Assembly: GCF_030412785.1 (NCBI RefSeq)
Contig: NZ_CP125296.1
Coordinates: 1,054,001 to 1,118,000, forward strand
Direction of reading: 5' to 3'
DNA: 64,000 bases
Source of the DNA: Paraburkholderia sabiae
Lineage (GTDB): Bacteria; Pseudomonadota; Gammaproteobacteria; Burkholderiales; Burkholderiaceae
Of this stretch, positions 45,522 to 53,871 are shown piece by piece; position 1 is the stretch's first letter, and each line of letters begins with the position of its first letter. The notes beneath the pieces were generated by a model. The model did no database searches and was not told the DNA's origin. It saw only the letters and a program-made list of their open reading frames with translations. The position numbers and the translations under genes are program-made.

Positions 45522-48035
45522 ATGATCATTACCTTCCCGTTCGAAGACGACCCTTACTACAGCACGCCGCAGCCCGTCTCCTACACGACGTCGAACTCTG
45601 CGGCGTCGACGACCCCGGCCCTTGCAAAGAAGTACTTCGACCTTGCGAGAAGCGTTGCGGGCGGCGTCTTCCCGGTCGGCATGAACCGCTTCTGGCACGG
45701 CGGCGTCCACCTGAAGGGCACGAAGCCGGTGAGGGCGGTGGCTGACGGAACGATCGTCGCGTATCGTCTGGACACGGATTACACCGTCAGTGCGCTTGAT
45801 ACGTTGGTAAATGGCAGCGCGCCATCCTCGCCGCAATCGAAGCCGAAGCCACCACGGCAACTTAGCGGGAGCTTCGTGCTGATCCGGCACGAGTGCGAGA
45901 AGAACAATGGTGCAAACACGCTGAACGTCAACCGCTACACGGGCGCACATTTCTATTCGCTATACGCGAACCTGATGCCAGCGAAGCAACTGCATGACAA
46001 GGCTCTGTTGCCGCCATTCGTGACGACGGGTGAGAGCATCCTGCCCGTTAGTGCGTTGCGTGGTGATGAGGTAACGGTGCTGGCCGTGAATGGCGACGGT
46101 CACCAGATGGCGAAGGTGCGCGCGACGGATATCAACACTAAAAGTACGATCGACGGCTGGATCGAGTATATGTTTCTCGACATGGACCCGACAGTACCGC
46201 CAGCAGTGTCCGCAAAAGTCAGACTCAGTTATCCGATCGCTGCACTTTATGCGTGTCATCCGTCAGAGCGGAAGTGGCGCACGCTTGATACCGTGAAGGT
46301 TATCGGTCATCCAGTTCGCACCGGTGAGGTGATTGGCTACCCGGGAAAAACCGACAGCCAATCCGGCGTCTTGGATGATAGTTTCCACTTCGAGATTTTT
46401 ACGGCCGACAAGACGCTGTTGAAGCCGATGAAGTCACTTGAACCGCGTAATATTGTTGACCCCGGAACGTCGCACCAGGACTATGCAGACAGCAGCAGGA
46501 GCGATGGCATGGGGAAGGTGTGGTTGACGAGGAATGCGGACCTTTTAGCAAGAGCACCCATGTCCGATCCTCTACCGACAGCCAGCGATGTCATTAAATT
46601 CGCTGCCGGTTCCTGCTTCGTTGCCTCAATGCCTTGTAATGCAAAGGGTAAGTCCGACGCGCTACCAGATTTGGTCTGCTTCAAGTTATACGACCTCGGT
46701 GGAAACAGTTACTACGCGTACGCTTCTCAAGCGGATGCCGCGGCCGACGGACGCGCATTTGTTACGGACCTCTGGGTTACGCTAACCACCGACAGTGACT
46801 GGACTGCACGTGGCTGGCAAGCGTGCGAAGACAAGGAGCTGAACACTACCGACGATGCGTTCGTCGAAGATGACGATGCTGTAATGCAGCAGATACTCGA
46901 TGCCGCATGCAAGCTTCCAACCGCTTTGAACCTGAACGATCTGCACAGTGAAGGTGTCGATGCAATCCTGCGCCACACGGCAGTGCGCTTCCATACCGAA
47001 TGGGACAAGGACCATAACGCGACGCGCTACCAGAAGCTGAAGACGGGCGAGCATCCGCCGTTGCCGCAAATGACCGACGCGCAGTTCAGTGCGTTCTTGC
47101 AGGATGTGGAAAAGCAGCAGTTCTGGGCGGAAGCGCACGTTGAGACCGATGGGGTGAACGGTCCAGCTCTGACGGCCATATCCACGAAGATGAGCCCGAA
47201 AAGCTGGCACTACCATCCACTCGGATTTCTGGCACAGATGCGTGAATGCCTGACGACCGACGTGCATCTTTCGGAAGAAGCGTTCGAGAAGGAAATCCGC
47301 AGCAGCTGGAATACCGGGCTGAAGCTGATCGACAAGCGGCTAAAGCAGCTCGATCCGTGGAAGGATGCGAATGCGGCCCTGCCGTCGCCACCTGCCGCTA
47401 TGCCGGTTATTGCGCGTGAATATGCAACGACCCAAAACATTCACAACGTTACACATACGAAACTGTGGGAGAACTTTATCTACTGGTTTGGTGTTGATCC
47501 TAATACGGTTGCTACGCCGATAACACTACATGGAGCGCTTCCGCCCGCACCGGCTGGACATCATGTATATCTCTATCTGAAAGGGATGCGAGAGTTCTTT
47601 CGCCATGTGTCGCTGCAGCGTGTCGTGAAGGGAGCGTTGGGTTTCGAGGCAGGGGCGTGGGTGCATCCGGCAACCTATCCGGCGAGGCCGCTGGTTCCGG
47701 CACAGACAGGGTTCCAGATGGAATGCATCAACATCGGCTGCCAGTATGGCCTGTTCTTTAGGGCGTTCAACAATACGGCTGCCGTGGACCAGAACCGGAT
47801 GGAAGTGCAACTGCATGAGGTGGCGCATCTGCGCAACACCGCCCACGCAAAAGATCAGATCATTGCACTGCCTGCCGGAACCAGCGATCCAAACAAGTTT
47901 AATGGGCAAACGGGCTATGGCGCACTTGCGGCGCGCGTGCTGGCCGAGTTCGCGTCAAACCAGGCGCTGGCTAATGCGGAGAACATTGCATTTTTCATCG
48001 AGAGTGCGAAACATGAAGCCGATATCACAGTGTGA
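45522..48035 (+). CDS. VgrG-linked effector with degenerate M23-like N-terminus and M35-like HEVAH metallopeptidase C-terminus
   Basis: An 837-residue protein without signal peptide. Residues about 45-300 follow an M23/LytM layout: WHGGVHL (His59, with His63 where the usual Asp stands), PVRAVADGTIVAY, and FHFEIF near 290, where the first His of HxH is replaced by Ser. An SH3-like insert (about 180-230) interrupts it. The C-terminus has HEVAH at 765-769, followed by GYGALAARVLA and ALANAENIAFFIES, the order of M35-like lysine-specific metallo-endopeptidases. Position between vgrG and PAAR predicts a T6SS effector that may bind peptidoglycan with its N-terminus and cut with its C-terminus. The target is unknown. 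Confidence 0.72.
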   Translation: MIITFPFEDDPYYSTPQPVSYTTSNSAASTTPALAKKYFDLARSVAGGVFPVGMNRFWHGGVHLKGTKPVRAVADGTIVAYRLDTDYTVSALDTLVNGSAPSSPQSKPKPPRQLSGSFVLIRHECEKNNGANTLNVNRYTGAHFYSLYANLMPAKQLHDKALLPPFVTTGESILPVSALRGDEVTVLAVNGDGHQMAKVRATDINTKSTIDGWIEYMFLDMDPTVPPAVSAKVRLSYPIAALYACHPSERKWRTLDTVKVIGHPVRTGEVIGYPGKTDSQSGVLDDSFHFEIFTADKTLLKPMKSLEPRNIVDPGTSHQDYADSSRSDGMGKVWLTRNADLLARAPMSDPLPTASDVIKFAAGSCFVASMPCNAKGKSDALPDLVCFKLYDLGGNSYYAYASQADAAADGRAFVTDLWVTLTTDSDWTARGWQACEDKELNTTDDAFVEDDDAVMQQILDAACKLPTALNLNDLHSEGVDAILRHTAVRFHTEWDKDHNATRYQKLKTGEHPPLPQMTDAQFSAFLQDVEKQQFWAEAHVETDGVNGPALTAISTKMSPKSWHYHPLGFLAQMRECLTTDVHLSEEAFEKEIRSSWNTGLKLIDKRLKQLDPWKDANAALPSPPAAMPVIAREYATTQNIHNVTHTKLWENFIYWFGVDPNTVATPITLHGALPPAPAGHHVYLYLKGMREFFRHVSLQRVVKGALGFEAGAWVHPATYPARPLVPAQTGFQMECINIGCQYGLFFRAFNNTAAVDQNRMEVQLHEVAHLRNTAHAKDQIIALPAGTSDPNKFNGQTGYGALAARVLAEFASNQALANAENIAFFIESAKHEADITV

Positions 48036-48996
48036 TCGCTGGCAGGGACGGTATGTTGTCGCGTTCATGGGCTTGACCATCTTAGCCGCATGTACCACAC
48101 ATCTTTCGACATTCCACGATGGTAACGGTAATAGGAATATGACAATGACAGCTACTCAACCCGCTTCTGGTACCACTGCGGACAGGATCGGTATTCCAGA
48201 CACCCGGATCAACTGGACTAAAAACCCCTTGGTCACTCAAATCAAATTCGTTGACGGCGCGGTGCGGGAGGACAGCCTGAAGGTTCGCTTTGGCAAATCG
48301 GTTACCAATCCGACCGATAAGGACGTCAATGCGACTGGCATGCCAACACCGAGTAGCAATCCAGTGCAACTCTATTGCGAAGGGAAGCAGATCGATCCTT
48401 GGCCTCCAACCGACGACGGCGTCGCGGCGATCAAGGCCCCGCCTCGTGACGATGAAATCAGAAAATATCGCTACGTGATATCAGCCAGGGAACGATACGA
48501 TGGGGGAACTGACTATTTCGTGATCAGGAACAGCCAGTTGCTGCCGGGCACGCACATTTATGAAATGGTCTACTGGCAAAGCCAGCTTGACTGGATCGAT
48601 GTGCGCGAAGTCCTGGCGCGTACCGACGCGCAGGGCAAGGGCCGCATGGTCTACCCGATAACCGACAACGCGCCGTCGAACCGCCTGTACTTCAAGGTCT
48701 ACAAGCCGACTGAAGAGGAGGCTGCGAAGGGTCACAGAATTGAGTTCCTGGGTGAGGTCGATGCCCGTACCCAGGCACCGTCGTTCCCTCGTGCCCGCCC
48801 CGGCGATTTCTCGCCGCGAACCGGCTACTGGTCTGCAGTGGGGCAGACCATCGACCTGATCGGTGGTTACCACGAGGTGCTCGTCAAGGAAGGCGATTCC
48901 ATGCCGAACCTGCCGGGTAAGGTCGGCGTGGACCCGTTCAGCTTCGAATGGAAGTATGCCGGCGAACATAGCCGAGCATCAGGCCAGCAACCTTGA
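48013..48996 (+). CDS. Lipoprotein linked to the M35-like effector, candidate immunity or accessory protein
   Basis: The ATG at 48013 overlaps the 3' end of the effector gene by 23 bp. The 327-residue product has a leader ending in a lipobox (ILAAC), so it is an envelope lipoprotein. The mature part has repeated beta-rich stretches (YVISARERYDGGTDYF, HIYEMVYWQSQLDWID, NRLYFKVYKPTEEEA) but no family I recognise. Overlap with the effector gene and membrane anchoring fit an immunity protein facing the periplasm. It is large for one, so an accessory role is possible. A longer upstream reading lies inside the effector gene. Confidence 0.6.
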   Translation: MKPISQCDRWQGRYVVAFMGLTILAACTTHLSTFHDGNGNRNMTMTATQPASGTTADRIGIPDTRINWTKNPLVTQIKFVDGAVREDSLKVRFGKSVTNPTDKDVNATGMPTPSSNPVQLYCEGKQIDPWPPTDDGVAAIKAPPRDDEIRKYRYVISARERYDGGTDYFVIRNSQLLPGTHIYEMVYWQSQLDWIDVREVLARTDAQGKGRMVYPITDNAPSNRLYFKVYKPTEEEAAKGHRIEFLGEVDARTQAPSFPRARPGDFSPRTGYWSAVGQTIDLIGGYHEVLVKEGDSMPNLPGKVGVDPFSFEWKYAGEHSRASGQQP

Positions 48997-49011
48997 TAGC
49001 GGAGAACATCA

Positions 49012-49266
49012 ATGCGTGCGGTTGTTCTGGTAGGTCATCGCCACATGTGCCCGATTCATGGGATGGGAACAGTCATGACGGGTACAAGTGGAGTGATCAT
49101 CGGCGGTCGTGCTGCCGCCCGTATTGGCGATGTAACCGGTTGCGGAGCCATCATTACTTCAGGCTCGACGTCACAGTTCGACGGGGCGGGTATTGCACGG
49201 ATGGGCGACACGACCAGCCATGGCGGTACGCTCGTTGAAGGCGATAGTGGCTGGTTGATCGAATGA
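49012..49266 (+). CDS. PAAR-domain spike tip protein
   Basis: An 84-residue stand-alone PAAR protein: an N-terminal VVLVGHRHMCPIHG, then GVIIGGRAAARIGD, CGAIITSGS and GIARMGDTTSHGGTLVEGD. The pattern of short beta hairpins with His and Cys residues (His10, His12-region, Cys13, Cys49, His74) is that of the zinc-bound conical tip on VgrG. It begins 15 bp after the lipoprotein gene and ends the second VgrG island. Confidence 0.9.
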   Translation: MRAVVLVGHRHMCPIHGMGTVMTGTSGVIIGGRAAARIGDVTGCGAIITSGSTSQFDGAGIARMGDTTSHGGTLVEGDSGWLIE

Positions 49267-49461
49267 GGGGGTAGCTGTCGAGAGGGGGTGGCCGGGCTCT
49301 CCTCCCATTCCTCATAACCGACAGGAAAGACGGCGATCTCCTAAAATCAGGCGTGTTAGCTTCGATCACCTTCAGGTTATCCACAAAGCTGCCCACAGAA
49401 ACTGGGGACAACTCGCGCCACCTATGTCACCAATCCTCCACCATTCGTTCCACACCACACG

Positions 49462-49719
49462 ATGCCGAACGCCTCGCAGCCGTTTCCTTCCCTCGAGCCG
49501 CTAGAACTCACGACCCTGCTGATCCGCCACTACGGTATTCATCGCGGCCTGTGGACCCTGCATGTCGAATTTCACACCAGCGGCCACAACTTTGTACCTA
49601 CCGGAAAGGACATCGTGTATCCGGCGGTTGTGGCCGGAGTGCGCGCGCTGGGTCTGCGCCGGGTGGAAGTCGCCGACCAGTTGACCGTCGATGCAGCCGC
49701 GGTCAACCCCGTACGGTAG
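49462..49719 (+). CDS. Conserved hypothetical small protein
   Basis: An 85-residue acidic protein with the order LTTLLIRHYGIHRGLWTL, VEFH, GVRALGLRRVE and DAAAVNP at the end. I recall similar short proteins in Burkholderiaceae genomes, often near accessory loci, but no function. No signal peptide or membrane segment. Confidence 0.55.
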   Translation: MPNASQPFPSLEPLELTTLLIRHYGIHRGLWTLHVEFHTSGHNFVPTGKDIVYPAVVAGVRALGLRRVEVADQLTVDAAAVNPVR

Positions 49720-49861
49720 TTCGGATGAAGTTCAACGAAATCAAAACATGGCCCAAACTTGCAGCGTCGCTGCAGCCTACGATCATACACGGACGTTAGT
49801 CGTATGCGTTCCGGTATCCTGATCGATTTCACCGTAAAGCCTGACACGTACGGACTCCAGC

Positions 49862-50043
49862 CTAGGCGAGCTTTCGGCCAAAGCCGAGCGCGGCCGGGCG
49901 GCTGTAGCCGGCATTCTTCACCTTGATCCAGTTCCGGGATCTGCCACGCAAATACGTCGACGTTTTGCGTTTCGCAACCATTCCTTCGAAGTCGCGAAGC
50001 CGGACCAGATCGTAAATGAGTTCGCCAACGGCTATCCGTGACC
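49862..50043 (-). pseudogene. Fragment of an ATP-dependent DNA ligase
   Basis: About 59 codons ending in TAG at 49862 read LVRLRDFEGMVAKRKTSTYLRG, then RNWIKVKNAGYSRP and a GFGR. This is the region around motifs IV-V of ATP-dependent DNA ligases (EG-x-VAKR followed by W-x-KxK). The upstream end of the reading dissolves at about 50043, and neither the lysine nucleotidylation motif nor an OB domain is present. It is too short to be functional and marks a deletion or shuffled fragment. Confidence 0.65.
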
Positions 50044-50202
50044 GCTCCTATGTGTACCTCCCAATATTCTTGTCCATACTGCTGGAAAGGCGGCGATAAT
50101 CCGGCAGGTATCCTAACCATTCGGCTTGCGAGCGTAATTCGCTAGATTCCGCGTGGTGGTTCGGATGGGTCAGCGTCAGCTAAAAAGCATGGAGTGTGAG
50201 GT

Positions 50203-50475
50203 ATGGACCTGCATCGAAGGCCTGGCTTGCCGGTGGTCGTGTTTGTCATGGATGGACTGGAACGCTATCAAGAAGTGCACGATGGTGAGTCCCCCGACAA
50301 ACTCGCACTGCATCCCGAGCATTACAAGGCGCTGATGGACGAGTTACCGGGTTCGGTACCTCACGGCGTCGAATGTGACTACACTTGCACGATCAATGGT
50401 GTGTTGCTAATCCAGGACGCGGCCTGTCAGATCCCGTACTTCGTGTCGAAGGGAAGAATGCGGTGGGAGCTCTGA
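50203..50475 (+). CDS. Hypothetical protein
   Basis: A 90-residue protein beginning with VVVFVMDGLERYQEV, with HPEHYKALMDELPG in the middle and two cysteines (CDYTCTING). No family recognised. Codon use is like the neighbourhood. A small gap separates it from the membrane protein gene downstream, so they may be co-transcribed. Confidence 0.45.
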   Translation: MDLHRRPGLPVVVFVMDGLERYQEVHDGESPDKLALHPEHYKALMDELPGSVPHGVECDYTCTINGVLLIQDAACQIPYFVSKGRMRWEL

Positions 50476-50518
50476 GCGATGTCGGAGTTCCACAATAAAA
50501 GGATAGGAGGCGCCACTC

Positions 50519-51634
50519 ATGAGTAACGGAATTGCTGCCAGAACAAACCAGGCATATTCGCGACCGGCGCGTCTGCTAAGAATCGCTTCCTGGATCATTG
50601 CGATCGCCTTCGCAATCTTTCTGAATATGTTGGGCTCGCTGGTGATACGCGATCTGATGTACGCGCCGCATGGCGGGCCGCCGCCCGATCCCTCGCAGTT
50701 CAGCGACGCGGCGACCGCACAGCTCCATGCGCAGATGCATGAGGTGCAGCTTCAACGGGACGCACTCGACGACAGAATCGAGAACACCCGAATTGCTCAC
50801 GAGCGGGCGGACAAGCTGTACATGGAGGCGCGTGACAGCTTCAGGAACTGGATCGCGACCAGACAGGCCACAGGGGACAGCCGCAACGATCCCGAGCTGC
50901 TTGCACGGACAAAGAGACTTGACGATCTTCAGGCAAGCGCTGCAGATTGGCAACGGAAGCAGAATGCACTCTCTGACGAGGCTCGGCCGATCGATGCGCA
51001 TCTGGCCCAGTTACGCATTGAGATCGCGAACGCGAGTCAGGCCACCAACAAGCGCTACGAGGCGGCGACCCGTCATTACGAACTCGTCGTGTTCGGGTGG
51101 CGGCTCGCGTTGACGCTCCCGCTGCTTGTCGTTGCCGTATGGCTGTTCATCCGGTTTCGCAAAAGCCGGTACTGGCCGTTCGTGTACGGCTTTGGCCTCT
51201 TCGCGTCGACAGCGTTCTTCGTGGAGCTTGTCCCGTACCTGCCCAGTTTCGGAGGGTATATACGCGTACTTGTGGGTGTCGCGCTTACCGTCTTCGCCGG
51301 CATCTATACACTGCGCGCGTTCCAGAAATATGTCGAGCGAAAGCGCGCGGAACTCGAACAGAGCCAGACGGAACGCGCACAGGGTGTCGATTACGAAAAG
51401 GCGCTCAGCACATACCCGAAGAAGGTATGCCCGTCGTGCGATAAACCGTGGCATCTTGGTGGCGAGCAGGCCTCGTACTGCATCCATTGCGGGTTAAATC
51501 TTTTCAGGGTCTGTGCCTGCGGTGGCCGAAATTTCGCCTTCTTCCCTTTCTGCAACCAGTGCGGCGAGCCGGTTAGGGAGACGGCCCAACCCGGTACCGC
51601 AGGATCTGACGAGCATCCGGCCACACGATCATGA
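50519..51634 (+). CDS. Membrane protein with coiled coil and C-terminal zinc ribbons
   Basis: A 371-residue protein. A membrane helix at about 20-45 is followed by an extracytoplasmic coiled coil (about 70-190). Two or three further membrane segments lie at about 195-275. The cytoplasmic tail has a zinc ribbon (CPSCDKPW...CIHCGLNLF) and a second one (CACGGRNFAFFPFCNQCG). Such architecture occurs in uncharacterised sensor-like proteins. No enzymatic domain is seen. Location next to small hypotheticals gives no hint. Confidence 0.65.
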   Translation: MSNGIAARTNQAYSRPARLLRIASWIIAIAFAIFLNMLGSLVIRDLMYAPHGGPPPDPSQFSDAATAQLHAQMHEVQLQRDALDDRIENTRIAHERADKLYMEARDSFRNWIATRQATGDSRNDPELLARTKRLDDLQASAADWQRKQNALSDEARPIDAHLAQLRIEIANASQATNKRYEAATRHYELVVFGWRLALTLPLLVVAVWLFIRFRKSRYWPFVYGFGLFASTAFFVELVPYLPSFGGYIRVLVGVALTVFAGIYTLRAFQKYVERKRAELEQSQTERAQGVDYEKALSTYPKKVCPSCDKPWHLGGEQASYCIHCGLNLFRVCACGGRNFAFFPFCNQCGEPVRETAQPGTAGSDEHPATRS

Positions 51635-51700
51635 AATCTGGCCATTCGAGCGATTGAGGTATTTAATAAGGAGAATCGTCTCCGCCGCGGGTGAGCCAAC

Positions 51701-51964
51701 ATGGACCTCAAAGAAGCATTCGCTGCGGTGAGATCTCTCGCACGCGAGGACCGTCTGCTTATCGGTCATGGGTGCATCCGCTACCGGTCTGGGAACTGCG
51801 AGGCTTTGATGGTCGACTGGGAGGCGGAAGACATTCGGGATAACGGAGAGCTCTACGGTCCGCGATCGAGAATCCATTTCGATGCGGAACTGATCGAAAT
51901 ATTGTTCAAGGGCCACACTTGCCCTGCTCTTGGGCATGTGTATCCGAGGATTCCGCTCAGGTGA
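51701..51964 (+). CDS. Hypothetical protein
   Basis: An 87-residue soluble protein with DLKEAFAAVRSLARED, then LIGHGCIRYRSGNCEALMVDWE and RSRIHFDAELIEILF. No family recognised. It is 66 bp downstream of the membrane zinc-ribbon protein gene, on the same strand. Confidence 0.45.
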   Translation: MDLKEAFAAVRSLAREDRLLIGHGCIRYRSGNCEALMVDWEAEDIRDNGELYGPRSRIHFDAELIEILFKGHTCPALGHVYPRIPLR

Positions 51965-52269
51965 TATGTTTCATACGGGGCGCCGAGTCAATCCATGAGG
52001 TTATCGACATCCTGCACGGCAGTGAGTCAGGACTTGCGGCGGCGGGCATAAAGCAGTATCTGTCGTTGCAAATCAAGCACGGGAAGCGATCACGGGCGAT
52101 GGTTCAGCCGCTTCCCCGCGCATAGCAGGGATCCGGACCACTGGATGTTTGTAAACTCGTCGAATTGTGGCTGGTGAATACTACCGGGAATCCGCAGGCT
52201 TGCGTCCCGAAAGGTATCGCGCTCGTCGTCTAACTTTTCCCGACGGCGCTTAATCGCTGGAGCGCAAAA

Positions 52270-53685
52270 ATGAATCGAAGATTGGCTCAACTGATCATTT
52301 GTGTTGTCACTATCTGTACAGTTGGGTTATCCAGTGCCGCCGATGACGAACCGCAGCGGCGTGCCATCCAGAGGCGCGGTGTGGAGGCGGCGATCTGGGC
52401 CATGCCGGCAGTCAACTACGATTTGATGTACGAGGCCATGGTACGTGCAGAGGGCGGCAATACCGCCAGCAACAAGATCGTGTATTGGTCGCGTCCCGGA
52501 ACCTGGAGAAATCAGACGCTCACGCCCAATCGGGATACGATTTACTTCATGCCTTTCTTTGACACCAGGCGATCAGGACCTGTCGTCCTTGATGTCCCAG
52601 CCGAAGGTGAGGGCACACTGGTAGGATCCATTGATGACGCGTGGCAAACAGCTCTCGAAGACGTTGGGCCTGCGGGCGCCGACAAAGGCCGGGGTGGACG
52701 CTACCTGATCGTACCTCCCGGCTATCAAAAAGCGGTGCCGAAAGGCTTCATCGTGCTCCGGTCGAGCACATACGCTGGCTTCGCACTCATCCGTTCCAAC
52801 CTCAGAAGTCGTAACGACACCGACATCGCTCGTGCAGTAAGGTACGGCAAACGCATGCGTCTGTATCCACTGTCTGAAGCGGACGCGCCCCGGCCGACCA
52901 GATACGTCGATGTCGTCAATTCATTGTTCGACGCGACCATTCCTTATGATGAACGGTTCTTCGTCTCACTCAATCGCGTTGTTCAGAGCGAGCCCTGGCT
53001 CACCCGGGACAAGGTGATGATAGATTCGTTGAAGAGCCTCGGGATCGAGAAGGGGAAGCCGTTCACGCCAGATGGAGCGAGGCAGGCGCTTCTTCGCACT
53101 GCAATGGACGAGGCACACGCGTGGCTCAGTGCTCAATACGACGCACAGTTTTCCAACGCCTACTATGACGGCGAGCGATGGGCGCTGCCGGTTTCGGTGG
53201 AACTTGTCAAAGGCTTGGGCGACAACTTTTCTGATCCTGACCAATATCCCGTGGATGCAAGAGGCGTAACGTACACGGTCGGCTTTTTCAGCGCTAAAAG
53301 GCTCGGCGCGGGACAGTTCTATCTGGTGACGACGCGCGACGGCAAAGGCAAAGAACTCGATGGCAGCAAGTCGTACCGCCTGCGCGTGCCCGCACATGCA
53401 CCCGCCAGTCAATACTGGTCCGCGAGCGTCTACGACCGGAACACACATGCATTTCGCCGCGAAGCCGCATGGTCCAGCCGCGCGTCTAACGACGAAAAAG
53501 TGCGCAGGGAGCCGGATGGGTCCGTCGAACTCTATTTTGGCGCCCATGCGCCGGCCGGCAAGGAAAGCAACTGGATCCCTACGCGATCGGATGGCAAGTT
53601 CGAAGTCATGTTCCGGATTTATGGACCGAAGAAGTCTCTGTACGATAAAACATGGCGTATGGGCGACATCGAGGAAGTGATGTAA
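52270..53685 (+). CDS. DUF1254/DUF1214-domain secreted protein
   Basis: A 471-residue protein with a signal peptide (MNRRLAQLIICVVTICTVGLSSA). The DUF1254 part (about 35-250) contains WAMPAVNYDLMYEAM, NRDTIYFMPFFDT and the VPPGY segment. The C-terminal DUF1214 part has LRVPAHAPASQYWSASVYDRNTHAF near the end and GSVELYFG-PAGKESNWIPT. Members are widespread periplasmic proteins of unknown activity, some linked to envelope or virulence phenotypes. A weak inverted repeat (GGCAGCT/AGCTGCC at 53782-53800) follows, without a U tract. Confidence 0.85.
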   Translation: MNRRLAQLIICVVTICTVGLSSAADDEPQRRAIQRRGVEAAIWAMPAVNYDLMYEAMVRAEGGNTASNKIVYWSRPGTWRNQTLTPNRDTIYFMPFFDTRRSGPVVLDVPAEGEGTLVGSIDDAWQTALEDVGPAGADKGRGGRYLIVPPGYQKAVPKGFIVLRSSTYAGFALIRSNLRSRNDTDIARAVRYGKRMRLYPLSEADAPRPTRYVDVVNSLFDATIPYDERFFVSLNRVVQSEPWLTRDKVMIDSLKSLGIEKGKPFTPDGARQALLRTAMDEAHAWLSAQYDAQFSNAYYDGERWALPVSVELVKGLGDNFSDPDQYPVDARGVTYTVGFFSAKRLGAGQFYLVTTRDGKGKELDGSKSYRLRVPAHAPASQYWSASVYDRNTHAFRREAAWSSRASNDEKVRREPDGSVELYFGAHAPAGKESNWIPTRSDGKFEVMFRIYGPKKSLYDKTWRMGDIEEVM

Positions 53686-53871
53686 CGCACGAAATGCGAG
53701 CAGCTCGTCACGGATATCTGCCCAATGGCGAGACGCGCTATCGCGTCAGGCCTAAGCGAGCCGATCTGAATTGACACATATGGCAGCTATCAGAGCTGCC
53801 TCTAGGCCATGGTGTTGGGCGTGTGGGACGGCGCCGACCCGCTGGCGTCGCGCGTCGACGGGGACAGCCAT

